NCBI RefSeq assembly: GCF_013166595.1
Contig: NZ_JABKKG010000001.1
Coordinates: 434,001-498,000 of the forward strand
From: Palleniella intestinalis
GTDB taxonomy: Bacteria; Bacteroidota; Bacteroidia; Bacteroidales; Bacteroidaceae
DNA: 64,000 nucleotides
Reading direction: 5' to 3'
Shown in pieces: positions 1 through 6,961 of this stretch (positions within the stretch are counted from its first letter, which is position 1; each line of letters starts with the position of its first letter). The notes beneath the pieces were generated by a model. It was not told the DNA's origin and did no database searches. It saw only the letters and a program-made list of their open reading frames with translations. Made by a program: the position numbers and the translations under genes.

Positions 1-653
1 AATGCAAGTTTCTGTGCACCTTCGTCATCAGCATCCTGCTCGTAGAGCATGTGCTTGATCTTCTGTGAGTCATAGGCTGTCAGTCCCACAAAGATAAGCA
101 CTCCGGCATAGCTGATGATGGACTGCAGACCGGTAGAGCCGACAAACATGTTGACCACCGTTGCGATGATAATGCCGATAAGTGCCATCATAAGCAGTTT
201 GCCCATGGATGTGAGGTCGGTCTTTGTCGTATAACCAATCAATGACATCACTCCGAAAGTGCCAGCAGTGATGAAGAACACCTGTCCGATACTTTCCATT
301 GTATAGAGCAGGAAGATGCTTGACAGCACCGCACCGTTGATGACACTGTAGAGAATGAACATCATCGTGGCTGTCACGACACTGATTTTGTGGAGCATGC
401 CTGAGATTCCGAAGACAAGTCCGAACTCAGCAATAATCAGTCCCCAGAAGACAAGGCGGTTACCGAATATCATTTCGAGAAGTCCCGGAGAGTTTGCCAC
501 ACCATAGGAGGTGATACCTGTGATAATCATTGCCAGTGTCATCCATGTGTAGACCTTGCGCATGAGTGCCGGAAAGCTGACTGACGGCACATAGGAACGG
601 CGTGAACCGCCTTCCATTTCGTTGACCATACGGTCGAATTCTTTGTATTCCAT
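1..653 (-). CDS. Bax inhibitor-1 (BI-1/YccA) family membrane protein, 3' part missing
   Basis: The minus strand is open from an ATG at 651-653 to the window edge, giving about 217 residues without a stop. The translation starts MEYKEFDRMVNEMEGG and then holds a series of hydrophobic segments (for example MTLAMIITGITSYGV and LIIAEFGLVFGISGML). It ends in a soluble stretch with GLTAYDSQKIKHM, which resembles the conserved C-terminal region of the BI-1/YccA family (the GLILYDT-type motif). Members are integral inner-membrane proteins linked to stress tolerance and, in some cases, pH-dependent calcium leak. The bacterial role is poorly defined. Only the last residues lie outside the window. A Bacteroidetes-type -7 element lies at 738-745, so it is probably monocistronic. 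Confidence 0.85.
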   Translation of the reverse strand, partial: MEYKEFDRMVNEMEGGSRRSYVPSVSFPALMRKVYTWMTLAMIITGITSYGVANSPGLLEMIFGNRLVFWGLIIAEFGLVFGISGMLHKISVVTATMMFILYSVINGAVLSSIFLLYTMESIGQVFFITAGTFGVMSLIGYTTKTDLTSMGKLLMMALIGIIIATVVNMFVGSTGLQSIISYAGVLIFVGLTAYDSQKIKHMLYEQDADDEGAQKLA

Positions 654-737
654 AACTTTGTTATTGTTTTTATTTGTTTGTCTTTATTGTACTTCATATA
701 CCCACGGAAACAATACCCTGTGGTACATTCATATCTG

Positions 738-745
738 CAAAGGTA
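738..745 (-). promoter_or_regulatory. Putative promoter -7 element for the BI-1 gene
   Basis: On the minus strand the sequence reads TACCTTTG, an exact match to the Bacteroidetes -7 consensus TAnnTTTG, about 85 bp before the start codon. A TTTG lies at 768-771, giving a spacing of 22, slightly longer than the usual 19-21. Confidence 0.45.
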
Positions 746-1068
746 TCATTTTTTCCACTAAAAGCAACAAAAATACATATAAGTGCATAAATATTATATT
801 ATTTTATAGGTTTATGAGTGAATTTTATCGGATGACAATGCATCATTTCTCCTTATGCCTTCCGTGACGGGTCACGTATCACAAGGCGGCAGATCCCCTA
901 CTCCATAACCAACAAACAGTATGCCCAAAACGATATGAGTTTTCTAATGTCCTATTTATCATAACGGGCAAAATACACACTTCTGCCTCCTTTCCTTTAC
1001 TATTTCAGCCTCAAAAAAGGGCAATTTGGCAACGAAACATAAAGAAACGAGCACTAAACAATAAGTTT
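746..1068. other. Non-coding stretch between the BI-1 promoter and repeat cluster A
   Basis: No supported gene is seen. There is a short palindrome CGTGAC-gg-GTCACG at 863-876, and a 13-bp match (TGAGTTTTCTAAT, 936-948) to the core of the direct repeat that flanks hipBA further on. Short open frames here have no recognisable similarity and unconvincing composition. Confidence 0.5.
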
Positions 1069-1123
1069 CTGCACTGCAAAAGGTAAGGTTTTACACTGCA
1101 AATCGTTACCTTTTGCAGTGCAG
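1069..1123. repeat. 22-bp-type repeat, cluster A (18-bp perfect inverted repeat)
   Basis: The arm CTGCACTGCAAAAGGTAA (1069-1086) is repeated perfectly in reverse complement at 1106-1123, with a 19-nt spacer that itself contains ACACTGCA. It is the two-unit member of a family with four other clusters in this window (cores AAAGGTAAC and GTTACCTTT). It lies downstream of hipA and outside any gene. Confidence 0.85.
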
Positions 1124-1248
1124 AATGCCATAAAAAGATGCAGAGACTGGCGCGCGTTTTACACCAACAAACTAATAACCAACCACTTATCTAAAACCAA
1201 AATCCATACAAAATTTGCGAGCAACATTCTGAAAAATATTTCTACGCA

Positions 1249-1285
1249 ATTCTCAAGAGGGAAAAACACACTGAGTTTTCTAATT
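1249..1285. repeat. Direct repeat copy 1 flanking hipBA
   Basis: This 37-bp segment matches 3048-3084 at 35 of 37 positions, including an unbroken run that starts GAAAAACACACTGAGTTTTC. It overlaps the last codon and the stop of hipA (stop at 1280-1282). It also contains an imperfect dyad, GAAAA...TTTTC. The second copy lies upstream of hipB, so the pair brackets the whole module. Confidence 0.85.
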
Positions 1286-2527
1286 TTCCAGTCGGTCCTT
1301 AAACATATTTTGCTCAGACTGTGACAAGCCTATGGATGTCGCAACCTGTTTCCAAGATGACATCACAGCCCTCACATCGTTTATAATCCGAGTTGCCGTT
1401 TTCCTGGTAAGCATATAATCCTCACACGAATCCAGCAAAACATCCAGACTTGCCTCTGTGGTATACGCGTTGATCAGAAGACTTTGTTCACGCTTCAATG
1501 TCGGATTCAAGTCGTATGCCGGAGACAGTGTCCAACCTCTGTTGGTCAACAAGAAACCATGATTACGGAAATGGTCATCGGAGTTGCCAATGGCAATGTT
1601 GAATGCCACTCTGCAATAGAGTTCCTGAAGATTACGCTCCACGTCACAACATCCCTGAAGAATAAAGTCCACAATGTCAAGATAGCCATTACCCGTAGAA
1701 GCATTCTGACCGTCTGTCAGTCCTAACATCGTCATAGCCGAAGCGAAATGGATGCGACGACCATCCTCTGTACGGTCAAAACGTTTTGAAAGTAAAGTGT
1801 GGTATTTGCTGCCTGCCGCAACCACTCTGGTTTCTGCGCAAGTGATTCCGGCAGCTTTTGCCATCAAATGTGCGAAATGCTCCCAAAGTCCTACATCATA
1901 CAAATCTTGGCGTGAGGGAAACTTTGCTACGTACAACTGCTTATTTCCATCAACGACAGAAGCTTTTGGACGGGCACCACCAAGCGAAGTTCCCGGTCTG
2001 ACGAGTTGCATGATCCATTTCTTATCAGGCAATGTACTCTTTTCTTCACTGAGTTCTATCTCATGACTGGCGGCTATCAGTTCGCGAATATCGGTAACAG
2101 GAGGAATCTTAAGTTCATTGGCCGCATTGATGAAATCGCCATCAGGAGTTTCCTTGAAACGGAAGCCACCCATTCGGGAAGCATCGTCAATGCCAAGAAG
2201 ATAGTCCATTGAAGAAAGTCTTCGTACCGGTCGTTTCTCTTCTGCTGCAAGTATCTGTTCACGACGAAGCACAAGGGTTCGTCCCCAACGGTCAGGCAAA
2301 GAATCCGAGAAGCATCCGAAAATGTCCTTGCCCGGCAGAGTGTATTGCATCCCCACATAATTATTTATGTCATCGCTCAACGTCAAACTCCCATGCTTCT
2401 TCAACCAACCGGCATCAAACTTAAAGCCATAGGTTTCACCACCACGTATATTCTCCATGGTAAGTTCTCCAACCAATTCTATGTCTTCAAGCCAATTGAA
2501 ATCAGCATATACAAACAATCGTTCCAT
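1280..2527 (-). CDS. hipA: HipA-family serine/threonine kinase toxin
   Basis: A 415-residue protein of normal HipA length. Visible motifs are SLGGARPKA at 181-189 (Gly-rich, ATP-binding loop area), the lysine of VAKF at about 202, SKRFDR at 247-252, GNSDDHFRNHG at 314-324 (catalytic loop with Asp and Asn) and SPAYDLNP at 335-342 (metal-binding, DFG-like). HipA kinases phosphorylate an aminoacyl-tRNA synthetase, classically GltX, and induce growth arrest. The target here is unknown. The start ATG follows the hipB stop by 3 bp, so the two are surely co-transcribed. All kinase motifs look intact, so the toxin is probably active. The 3' end sits inside a direct repeat. Confidence 0.93.
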   Translation of the reverse strand: MERLFVYADFNWLEDIELVGELTMENIRGGETYGFKFDAGWLKKHGSLTLSDDINNYVGMQYTLPGKDIFGCFSDSLPDRWGRTLVLRREQILAAEEKRPVRRLSSMDYLLGIDDASRMGGFRFKETPDGDFINAANELKIPPVTDIRELIAASHEIELSEEKSTLPDKKWIMQLVRPGTSLGGARPKASVVDGNKQLYVAKFPSRQDLYDVGLWEHFAHLMAKAAGITCAETRVVAAGSKYHTLLSKRFDRTEDGRRIHFASAMTMLGLTDGQNASTGNGYLDIVDFILQGCCDVERNLQELYCRVAFNIAIGNSDDHFRNHGFLLTNRGWTLSPAYDLNPTLKREQSLLINAYTTEASLDVLLDSCEDYMLTRKTATRIINDVRAVMSSWKQVATSIGLSQSEQNMFKDRLEN

Positions 2528-2530
2528 ACC

Positions 2531-2851
2531 TTACACTTTTTTGGTTGCACGTTCTCTTCGTTTCAGCTGCAAGTCTTGCAAGCCTCTTCCGATGGGGTCA
2601 TCCTTGGCTATCAGCAGAATGTCGTCATCAAGTTGAAGGGCATACAGCACACGGAGGTAGATGCCAATGCTTACAGTAGGCAGTCCCTTCTCTACACGGG
2701 ACAAAGTGAGTTCGGAACATGTGGCACGTTCTGCCACCTGAGCCATACTAAGGTTTCTCCGCAGACGAGCAAGGCGTATCTGCTCGCCTACAATCTGCAT
2801 CTTCTCAGTTAACTTTCTGGGAAGTTTTGTACCCATTGTATTCTTTGCCAT
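2531..2851 (-). CDS. hipB: HipB-like XRE-family antitoxin and autorepressor
   Basis: A 106-residue protein with a helix-turn-helix at about residues 24-75 (IRLARLRRNLSMAQVAERAT, then TLSRVEKGLPTVSIGIYLRV). It has a basic C-terminal tail (LKRRERATKKV). It lies directly upstream of hipA with a 3-bp gap, the usual antitoxin-first order. By family knowledge it would neutralise HipA and repress the operon. The ATG at 2849-2851 is the only start that leaves the HTH intact with a natural N-terminal extension. The operator is not proven. The palindromic core of the flanking direct repeat is one candidate. Confidence 0.88.
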   Translation of the reverse strand: MAKNTMGTKLPRKLTEKMQIVGEQIRLARLRRNLSMAQVAERATCSELTLSRVEKGLPTVSIGIYLRVLYALQLDDDILLIAKDDPIGRGLQDLQLKRRERATKKV

Positions 2852-2878
2852 TTTCTATGCAATGTTTATTTACATATG

Positions 2879-2886
2879 CAAAAATA
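2879..2886 (-). promoter_or_regulatory. Putative -7 element for hipBA
   Basis: The minus strand reads TATTTTTG, matching TAnnTTTG, 28 bp before the hipB start. No TTTG is seen at the expected upstream distance, so the call is weak. Confidence 0.35.
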
Positions 2887-3047
2887 CTATTATTTCTTTA
2901 TTTTATGATATGTTGATTACAAATATATGACTGTTGGCATTGATATTTAATGAACTTTACCCATAATTAACATACTTAACCTACAAATCATACTATTCCG
3001 TCAAGAAAAAGTTGAGCATGTCAGTTTGAGTTTCTTTATAATTGGCG
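2887..3047. other. AT-rich gap between hipB and the ars operon
   Basis: The sequence is AT-rich with no open frame worth calling. The only structured element nearby is the second copy of the direct repeat, which follows immediately. Confidence 0.5.
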
Positions 3048-3084
3048 ATTCTCAGGAGAGAAAAACACACTGAGTTTTCTAATT
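3048..3084. repeat. Direct repeat copy 2 flanking hipBA
   Basis: Same 37-bp sequence as 1249-1285, differing at two positions near the 5' end. It lies about 200 bp upstream of hipB and about 120 bp before the arsR start. The distance between the copies is 1799 bp, almost exactly the hipBA module. Confidence 0.85.
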
Positions 3085-3153
3085 CCCCCTATCGCGTTGC
3101 GCTTCTTGCGAATGGTCGTATGATGTTAATGTAAATGAAATTTTTGCTTTTTA

Positions 3154-3185
3154 TTTGGCAAAAACAATTATTGTTCGTAAATTTG
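3154..3185 (+). promoter_or_regulatory. Promoter of the ars operon
   Basis: TTTG at 3154-3157 and TAAATTTG at 3178-3185 with 20 bp between them give a full match to the Bacteroidetes sigma consensus. The arsR start follows 22 bp later. ArsR would be expected to bind around here, but no clear dyad was identified. Confidence 0.7.
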
Positions 3186-3207
3186 CAAACAACAAACAAA
3201 AAGCACC

Positions 3208-3537
3208 ATGACATCAAAAGAATATACCATCAAGCAGGAACTGCTTGCCAAGTTTGCAAAAGCATTGGGTCATCCGGCACGCATAGCCATCTGCACTTTC
3301 CTTGCCCGGCAGAAGACTTGCTACTTTGGTGACATACACGATGAACTCCCCATTGCCAAAGCCACTGTCAGCCAGCATCTGACGGCACTAAAAGAGGCAG
3401 GATTAATCCAAGGCGAGATTGAGGCTCCAAAAGTGAAATACTGCATCAACCGTGAGAACTGGCAGATGGCTCGCGACTTGTTCGGAGAGTTTTTGAACCA
3501 GTGTGTGTGCAAGGAAGAAGGCTCTTGCTGCGGATAA
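3208..3537 (+). CDS. arsR: ArsR/SmtB-family metalloregulatory repressor
   Basis: 109 residues with a winged helix-turn-helix ([20 protein letters not shown], then [20 protein letters not shown]). It ends with a cysteine-rich tail, [11 protein letters not shown]. ArsR proteins repress their own operon until a trivalent arsenical or a thiophilic metal binds thiolates. Cys at about 37, next to the recognition region, and the four tail cysteines are candidate ligands. It is the first gene of a five-gene plus-strand operon and has its own promoter. The tail pattern resembles other Bacteroidetes ArsR proteins rather than the E. coli CVC-in-helix type, so the exact inducer is inferred. Confidence 0.88.
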   Translation: MTSKEYTIKQELLAKFAKALGHPARIAICTFLARQKTCYFGDIHDELPIAKATVSQHLTALKEAGLIQGEIEAPKVKYCINRENWQMARDLFGEFLNQCVCKEEGSCCG

Positions 3538-3543
3538 AGACAG

Positions 3544-3579
3544 AAGGCGGTTTAACCTTTCATATCGGTGTGCCGCCTT
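3544..3579 (+). promoter_or_regulatory. Hairpin between arsR and the downstream ars genes
   Basis: AAGGCGG (3544-3550) pairs with CCGCCTT (3573-3579) around a 22-nt loop. It lies in the 102-bp gap after arsR, the only sizeable gap in the operon. It has no long U-tract, so it could be an attenuator, a weak terminator or an mRNA-stability element. Confidence 0.35.
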
Positions 3580-3639
3580 TAATCAAGCATTTTATGTTCG
3601 GTGTTTTACGAACTACAAACTCATGTCTTATATACAATT

Positions 3640-3870
3640 ATGAAAGAAATCAAAGTTCTTGGTACAGGTTGCGCAGGATGCAAAGCCTTGTACGCTACAG
3701 TGGAGAAAGTGGTAAACGACCTTAATCTGGATGCTTCCGTGCAAAAGGAGGAGGACATCATGAAGATTATGGAGTACAACGTCATGTCGCTTCCGGCTCT
3801 GGTGGTAGACGGGAAGGTCGTGGCAAAAGGAAAATTGAGTTACGAACAAGTAAAAGGAGTGCTTGTATGA
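3640..3870 (+). CDS. Small thioredoxin-fold protein, ArsE-like
   Basis: 76 residues starting MKEIKVLGTGCAGCKALYAT. The redox motif CAGC is at about residues 11-14 and a cis-proline appears in SLPALVVDGK. The length and motif fit the TM0996-type mini-thioredoxin/glutaredoxin group. In ars operons of the arsEFG type such a protein is named ArsE and is thought to act with ArsF in reducing nitrophenylarsenicals. That role is inferred here from the order of genes. An in-frame ATG at 3601 exists, but the family start is the one chosen. The last codons overlap arsF by 4 bp. Confidence 0.8.
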   Translation: MKEIKVLGTGCAGCKALYATVEKVVNDLNLDASVQKEEDIMKIMEYNVMSLPALVVDGKVVAKGKLSYEQVKGVLV

Positions 3871-4241
3871 AAAGGTTTTTCATCATGATGTTTGCCATGC
3901 TGTCAGTCAGTATGACAGCAATGGCTCAGAACGTAGAGGTGCTTTATTTCCATGGCAAGCAGCGTTGCAAGACGTGCATGGCCATTGAAAAGGAGACAAA
4001 GACCGTGGTGCAGGAACTGAAAGGCAAGGCAAAATTGAGCGTTATAGACATTTCCACTCCGAAAGGCAAGAAACTGGCTCAGAAATACAAGGTCTCCTGG
4101 TCGTCGCTTTACATTGTGTCCGGCAAGGGAAAGAATGAGAAAGCCGAGGACATGACTCGTTTTGCTTTCTCCAATGCACTGAGAAACGCCGAAGGATTCC
4201 GTAAGGAACTGAAATCCAGAATCCTTAACACCAACAAGTAA
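3867..4241 (+). CDS. Exported thioredoxin-like protein of the ArsF family
   Basis: 124 residues with a clear signal peptide (MKRFFIMMFAMLSVSMTAMA, then Q), followed by VEVLYFHGKQRCKTCMAIEK with a CKTC redox motif at about residues 34-37. The rest is a thioredoxin-like fold with VSWSSLYIVSGKG in place of the cis-Pro loop. Annotation pipelines name this family the nitrophenyl compound nitroreductase subunit ArsF. It overlaps the previous gene by 4 bp and the next by 1 bp, so translational coupling is likely. It probably acts in the periplasm next to the membrane protein encoded downstream. Confidence 0.78.
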   Translation: MKRFFIMMFAMLSVSMTAMAQNVEVLYFHGKQRCKTCMAIEKETKTVVQELKGKAKLSVIDISTPKGKKLAQKYKVSWSSLYIVSGKGKNEKAEDMTRFAFSNALRNAEGFRKELKSRILNTNK

Positions 4242-4963
4242 TGGAGTTTTTACAACAACTGTCAGACAGCAGTCAGGTGCCTATACTCACCGCCTTCCTA
4301 CTCGGTTTGCTGACCGCCTTGAGCCCTTGTCCGCTTGCCACCAACATCACTGCCATAGCCTTCATTGCCCGCAAAAGCCCGGATGGCGACAAGTCTTCGG
4401 GCGTATTGTGGAGCGGTGTACTCTATGCCATCGGACGTTGCATGGCTTATACGGGATTGGGGGCACTCCTTATTTATATCCTAAGGACAGGAGCTGACAC
4501 GTTCAGCCTGCAGCAGACCATTTCCGAATGGGGCGAAACAGTGCTCAGACCGGCTTTGGTGCTGATTGGCATCATTATGCTTGTGAGTGAGTTCGTGACT
4601 TTTGGCGGAAAGTTTGGTTTCTCGGCGAGCGAAAAGACAGAGAGGCTGAGCGGTCCCGTTGGCAGTCTGTTGCTTGGCATACTCTTTGCGCTGGCTTTCT
4701 GTCCTACAAGCGGACTGTTCTATTTCGGTATGCTCATCCCCATGTCAGCTGTCGAAAGCGGAGGCTATCTTTTGCCATTTGTCTTCGCCATAGCCACAGC
4801 ATTGCCGGTGCTTTTGGTAGCTTGGCTTCTGGCATTCAGTGTGAGTTCCATGGGACGTGCAATGGGCAAGATAAACGCGTTCCAACGTTGGTTCAACCGC
4901 ATTGTGGCTTTGGTGTTCATCATTGTAGGCGTAAATTATTGTCACACATATTTCATCGCATAA
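4241..4963 (+). CDS. ArsG-family permease (CcdA/DsbD-like membrane protein)
   Basis: 240 residues with about six hydrophobic segments. Two cysteine-proline motifs typical of the CcdA/DsbD fold are visible: LSPCPLATN near residue 30 and AFCPTSGLFYFG near residue 152. In the arsEFG system of Shewanella, ArsG is reported as the efflux permease for trivalent aromatic arsenicals. Its homology to CcdA also allows a role in passing electrons to the exported ArsF-like partner. The gene order trx-arsF-arsG argues for a functional unit. Function is inferred from context. Confidence 0.78.
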   Translation: MEFLQQLSDSSQVPILTAFLLGLLTALSPCPLATNITAIAFIARKSPDGDKSSGVLWSGVLYAIGRCMAYTGLGALLIYILRTGADTFSLQQTISEWGETVLRPALVLIGIIMLVSEFVTFGGKFGFSASEKTERLSGPVGSLLLGILFALAFCPTSGLFYFGMLIPMSAVESGGYLLPFVFAIATALPVLLVAWLLAFSVSSMGRAMGKINAFQRWFNRIVALVFIIVGVNYCHTYFIA

Positions 4964-4976
4964 CAAAATAGGACTT

Positions 4977-5945
4977 ATGATACAACAATTTGCTGATTGG
5001 CTGATATATACGGTGTGTGGACTGGATGCCTCCACACACTTGGGAGCAGCCCTGAACTTCTTTGTCTACGACACCATTAAGATTGTCATCCTGCTCTTCT
5101 TCATCAGCATCCTGATGGGCATCATCAACGCTTATTTCCCCATAGAAAGACTGCGTGCCTATCTCACCACCCATAAGATGTACGGAGCACAGTATCTTTT
5201 GGCAAGTATCTTCGGAGCAATAACTCCTTTCTGCTCCTGCTCCAGCATTCCGCTCTTTATCGGTTTCGTCAAAGGCGGCATTCCCTTGGGCGTGACATTT
5301 GCATTTCTCATCACCTCTCCATTGGTCAATGAGGTTGCGGTGGCCATGTTCCTCGGTTCGTTTGGATGGAAAGTGACGCTCATTTACGTAGTAAGCGGCA
5401 TTCTGTTGGGCATACTTGGAGGCATTGTCCTTGGCAGGATGAATTTGGACCGCTTCCTCAGTCCTTGGGTTTTGCAGTTGCAAGCACAGTCAATGGCACA
5501 AAGTGAGCAGTGGGAAAGTGGGCGTATCTCGTTCCGTGAGCGTTTGCCCCGGATTGTAAAGGACGCTTGGGGAATAGTAAAAGGAGTACTGCTGTATATT
5601 ATAATAGGTATTGCAGCAGGAGCTGTCATTCACGGCTATGTACCCGAAGGTTTCTTTGAAGAATACATGTCCGCCGACCGTTGGTATGCAGTTCCATTGA
5701 GCGTCATTCTCGCTGTGCCAATGTATGCCAATGCGGCAGGCATCGTCCCTGTGATTCAAGTGTTTGTAAGTAAAGGCATACCATTGGGCACTGCCATTGC
5801 TTTCATGATGGCTGTGGTAGGACTTTCATTCCCCGAAGCCACAATGCTTAAAAAGGTGATGACATGGAGACTGATTGCTGTTTTCTTCGGAACTATCTCA
5901 CTGTTCATCATCTTGTCAGGATATTTGTTTAATTTGTTCTTATAA
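4977..5945 (+). CDS. ArsP-like permease (DUF318 family)
   Basis: 322 residues with eight or more predicted membrane segments and the hallmark TPFCSCSSIPLF near residues 82-93. A second half begins with PMYANAAGIVPVI, mirroring the first. Family members include ArsP, an efflux permease for trivalent organoarsenicals in Campylobacter. The cysteine pair in CSCS is consistent with thiol-reactive substrates. It follows arsG by 13 bp and is the last gene before a strong terminator. Together with the ArsE/F/G-like proteins it suggests that this operon handles organic rather than inorganic arsenicals. No ArsC, ArsA or ArsB/Acr3 is present. Confidence 0.8.
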   Translation: MIQQFADWLIYTVCGLDASTHLGAALNFFVYDTIKIVILLFFISILMGIINAYFPIERLRAYLTTHKMYGAQYLLASIFGAITPFCSCSSIPLFIGFVKGGIPLGVTFAFLITSPLVNEVAVAMFLGSFGWKVTLIYVVSGILLGILGGIVLGRMNLDRFLSPWVLQLQAQSMAQSEQWESGRISFRERLPRIVKDAWGIVKGVLLYIIIGIAAGAVIHGYVPEGFFEEYMSADRWYAVPLSVILAVPMYANAAGIVPVIQVFVSKGIPLGTAIAFMMAVVGLSFPEATMLKKVMTWRLIAVFFGTISLFIILSGYLFNLFL

Positions 5946-5959
5946 CTACAAACAAAAAC

Positions 5960-5994
5960 CCTCATGCGGATTCAAGAATCTGCATGAGGATTTT
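5960..5994 (+). terminator. Intrinsic terminator of the ars operon
   Basis: CCTCATGCGGATTC (5960-5973) pairs over 14 bp, with one G-U, with 5976-5989, followed by ATTTTG. It begins 15 bp after the permease stop. Confidence 0.85.
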
Positions 5995-6299
5995 GTAATT
6001 GGTTGATTTTCCACTGCAAAGATGATGAACATTATCAAAACCACAGAACTTGTGAAAACAGTTTCATGTATCACACAGATTCTTTACGTTCTTAGAACTC
6101 CTCAAGCAGTATCATTCCATATATTCAACAATTTATGTTGGTTGTTTCTCCATTGCATCAATAACATAAGTTGCAAACCACTTGGGAATATTGTCAGAAA
6201 TTACTGATATACAGCCAAGAAATTGCACTTCTATCTTGAATGTATAGACCGTCTTTTGAAGATGAATCATTCAATCTTTAGACGCATGAGGGACATTTC
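5995..6299. other. Intergenic stretch with no recognisable gene
   Basis: About 300 bp of moderately AT-rich sequence between the ars terminator and the convergent MenC-like gene. No conserved frame, tRNA or convincing hairpin was seen. Confidence 0.5.
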
Positions 6300-6947
6300 T
6301 CACTCGTCCACCTCACATCGCCACAGCTTGCCGCCACGGATTTCGATGTCCATCTCAATGTTTTCCTTATAGGAATAATCAGGCATGTATATCATAAAAG
6401 GTGCGACACGACCGGCAAGAAGCGCAATGTTGCGCAAGCCGACATTACTCTCGCAGGTTGCTCCGAGGATTACCTCCTCGCCTTTCTGCTGCGCATCGCG
6501 GATTCTTTCGATAGCTCCCGTTATGCCGCCGTCAAGCATCGGGCGGACAAGGAGGCTGCCTTCCGGCAATTCGGAGACAACGGGAATTCCCATTTCGCTA
6601 TGGGCAAAAGGTGTGTCGTAAAGCAACGGATTCTTCTGATAGTCAAACATTGCTGACTCCAAAGCGAAGAGCAGTGCAGGATAAGGACGCAGAAATGCCG
6701 TATAATCCTCACTGCGCAATGCCTTGTCCACCAGTCCGGCAATGACTTGCATCATGCCTTCCAGGTCTATTTTGCCTGAAGGCATGTCGAAAGTCTCGGG
6801 CGTCACAAGACATTCGCCTATACCGATTCTGTCACTTTCCTCATCCATTATGGATATGACAGCGAACTGTCTCTCACTGTTTAAGCCTCCCTCCAAGGTG
6901 CAAGGCTTGTTAAGAACCAATGTTTTCGGTCTGATATTTATCTGCAT
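6300..6947 (-). CDS. MenC-like (o-succinylbenzoate synthase) protein with internal deletion
   Basis: 215 residues. The first part (residues 1-120) matches the N-terminal capping domain and barrel entry of the enolase superfamily as in MenC: RIGIGECLVTPE, then LRPYPALLFALESAMFDYQ and PLLYDTPF. The last part resembles the end of the MenC barrel: LLVRPMLDGGITGAIERIRD, then GATCESNVGLRNIALLAG. The segment that normally lies between them is missing, including the KxK catalytic lysine and the three acidic metal ligands, roughly 130 residues. The frame is intact. The chosen ATG follows the porin stop by 14 bp, and an upstream in-frame start would overlap the porin. Catalysis as OSBS is unlikely. It could be a degenerate remnant or a repurposed scaffold. 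Confidence 0.65.
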   Translation of the reverse strand: MQINIRPKTLVLNKPCTLEGGLNSERQFAVISIMDEESDRIGIGECLVTPETFDMPSGKIDLEGMMQVIAGLVDKALRSEDYTAFLRPYPALLFALESAMFDYQKNPLLYDTPFAHSEMGIPVVSELPEGSLLVRPMLDGGITGAIERIRDAQQKGEEVILGATCESNVGLRNIALLAGRVAPFMIYMPDYSYKENIEMDIEIRGGKLWRCEVDE

Positions 6948-6961
6948 ATTTCCCTCCCCGG

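Noticed and set aside
863..876. Short palindrome CGTGAC-gg-GTCACG as a terminator
   Set aside because: Six-bp arms, no T run, and no gene ends nearby.
2531..2851. hipB as a general XRE regulator unrelated to hipA
   Set aside because: The 3-bp spacing, the order and the size match the HipB antitoxin, so the pair is treated as one module.
1249..3084. hipBA repeats as insertion-sequence ends
   Set aside because: The repeats are direct, not inverted, and no transposase or integrase gene lies between them.
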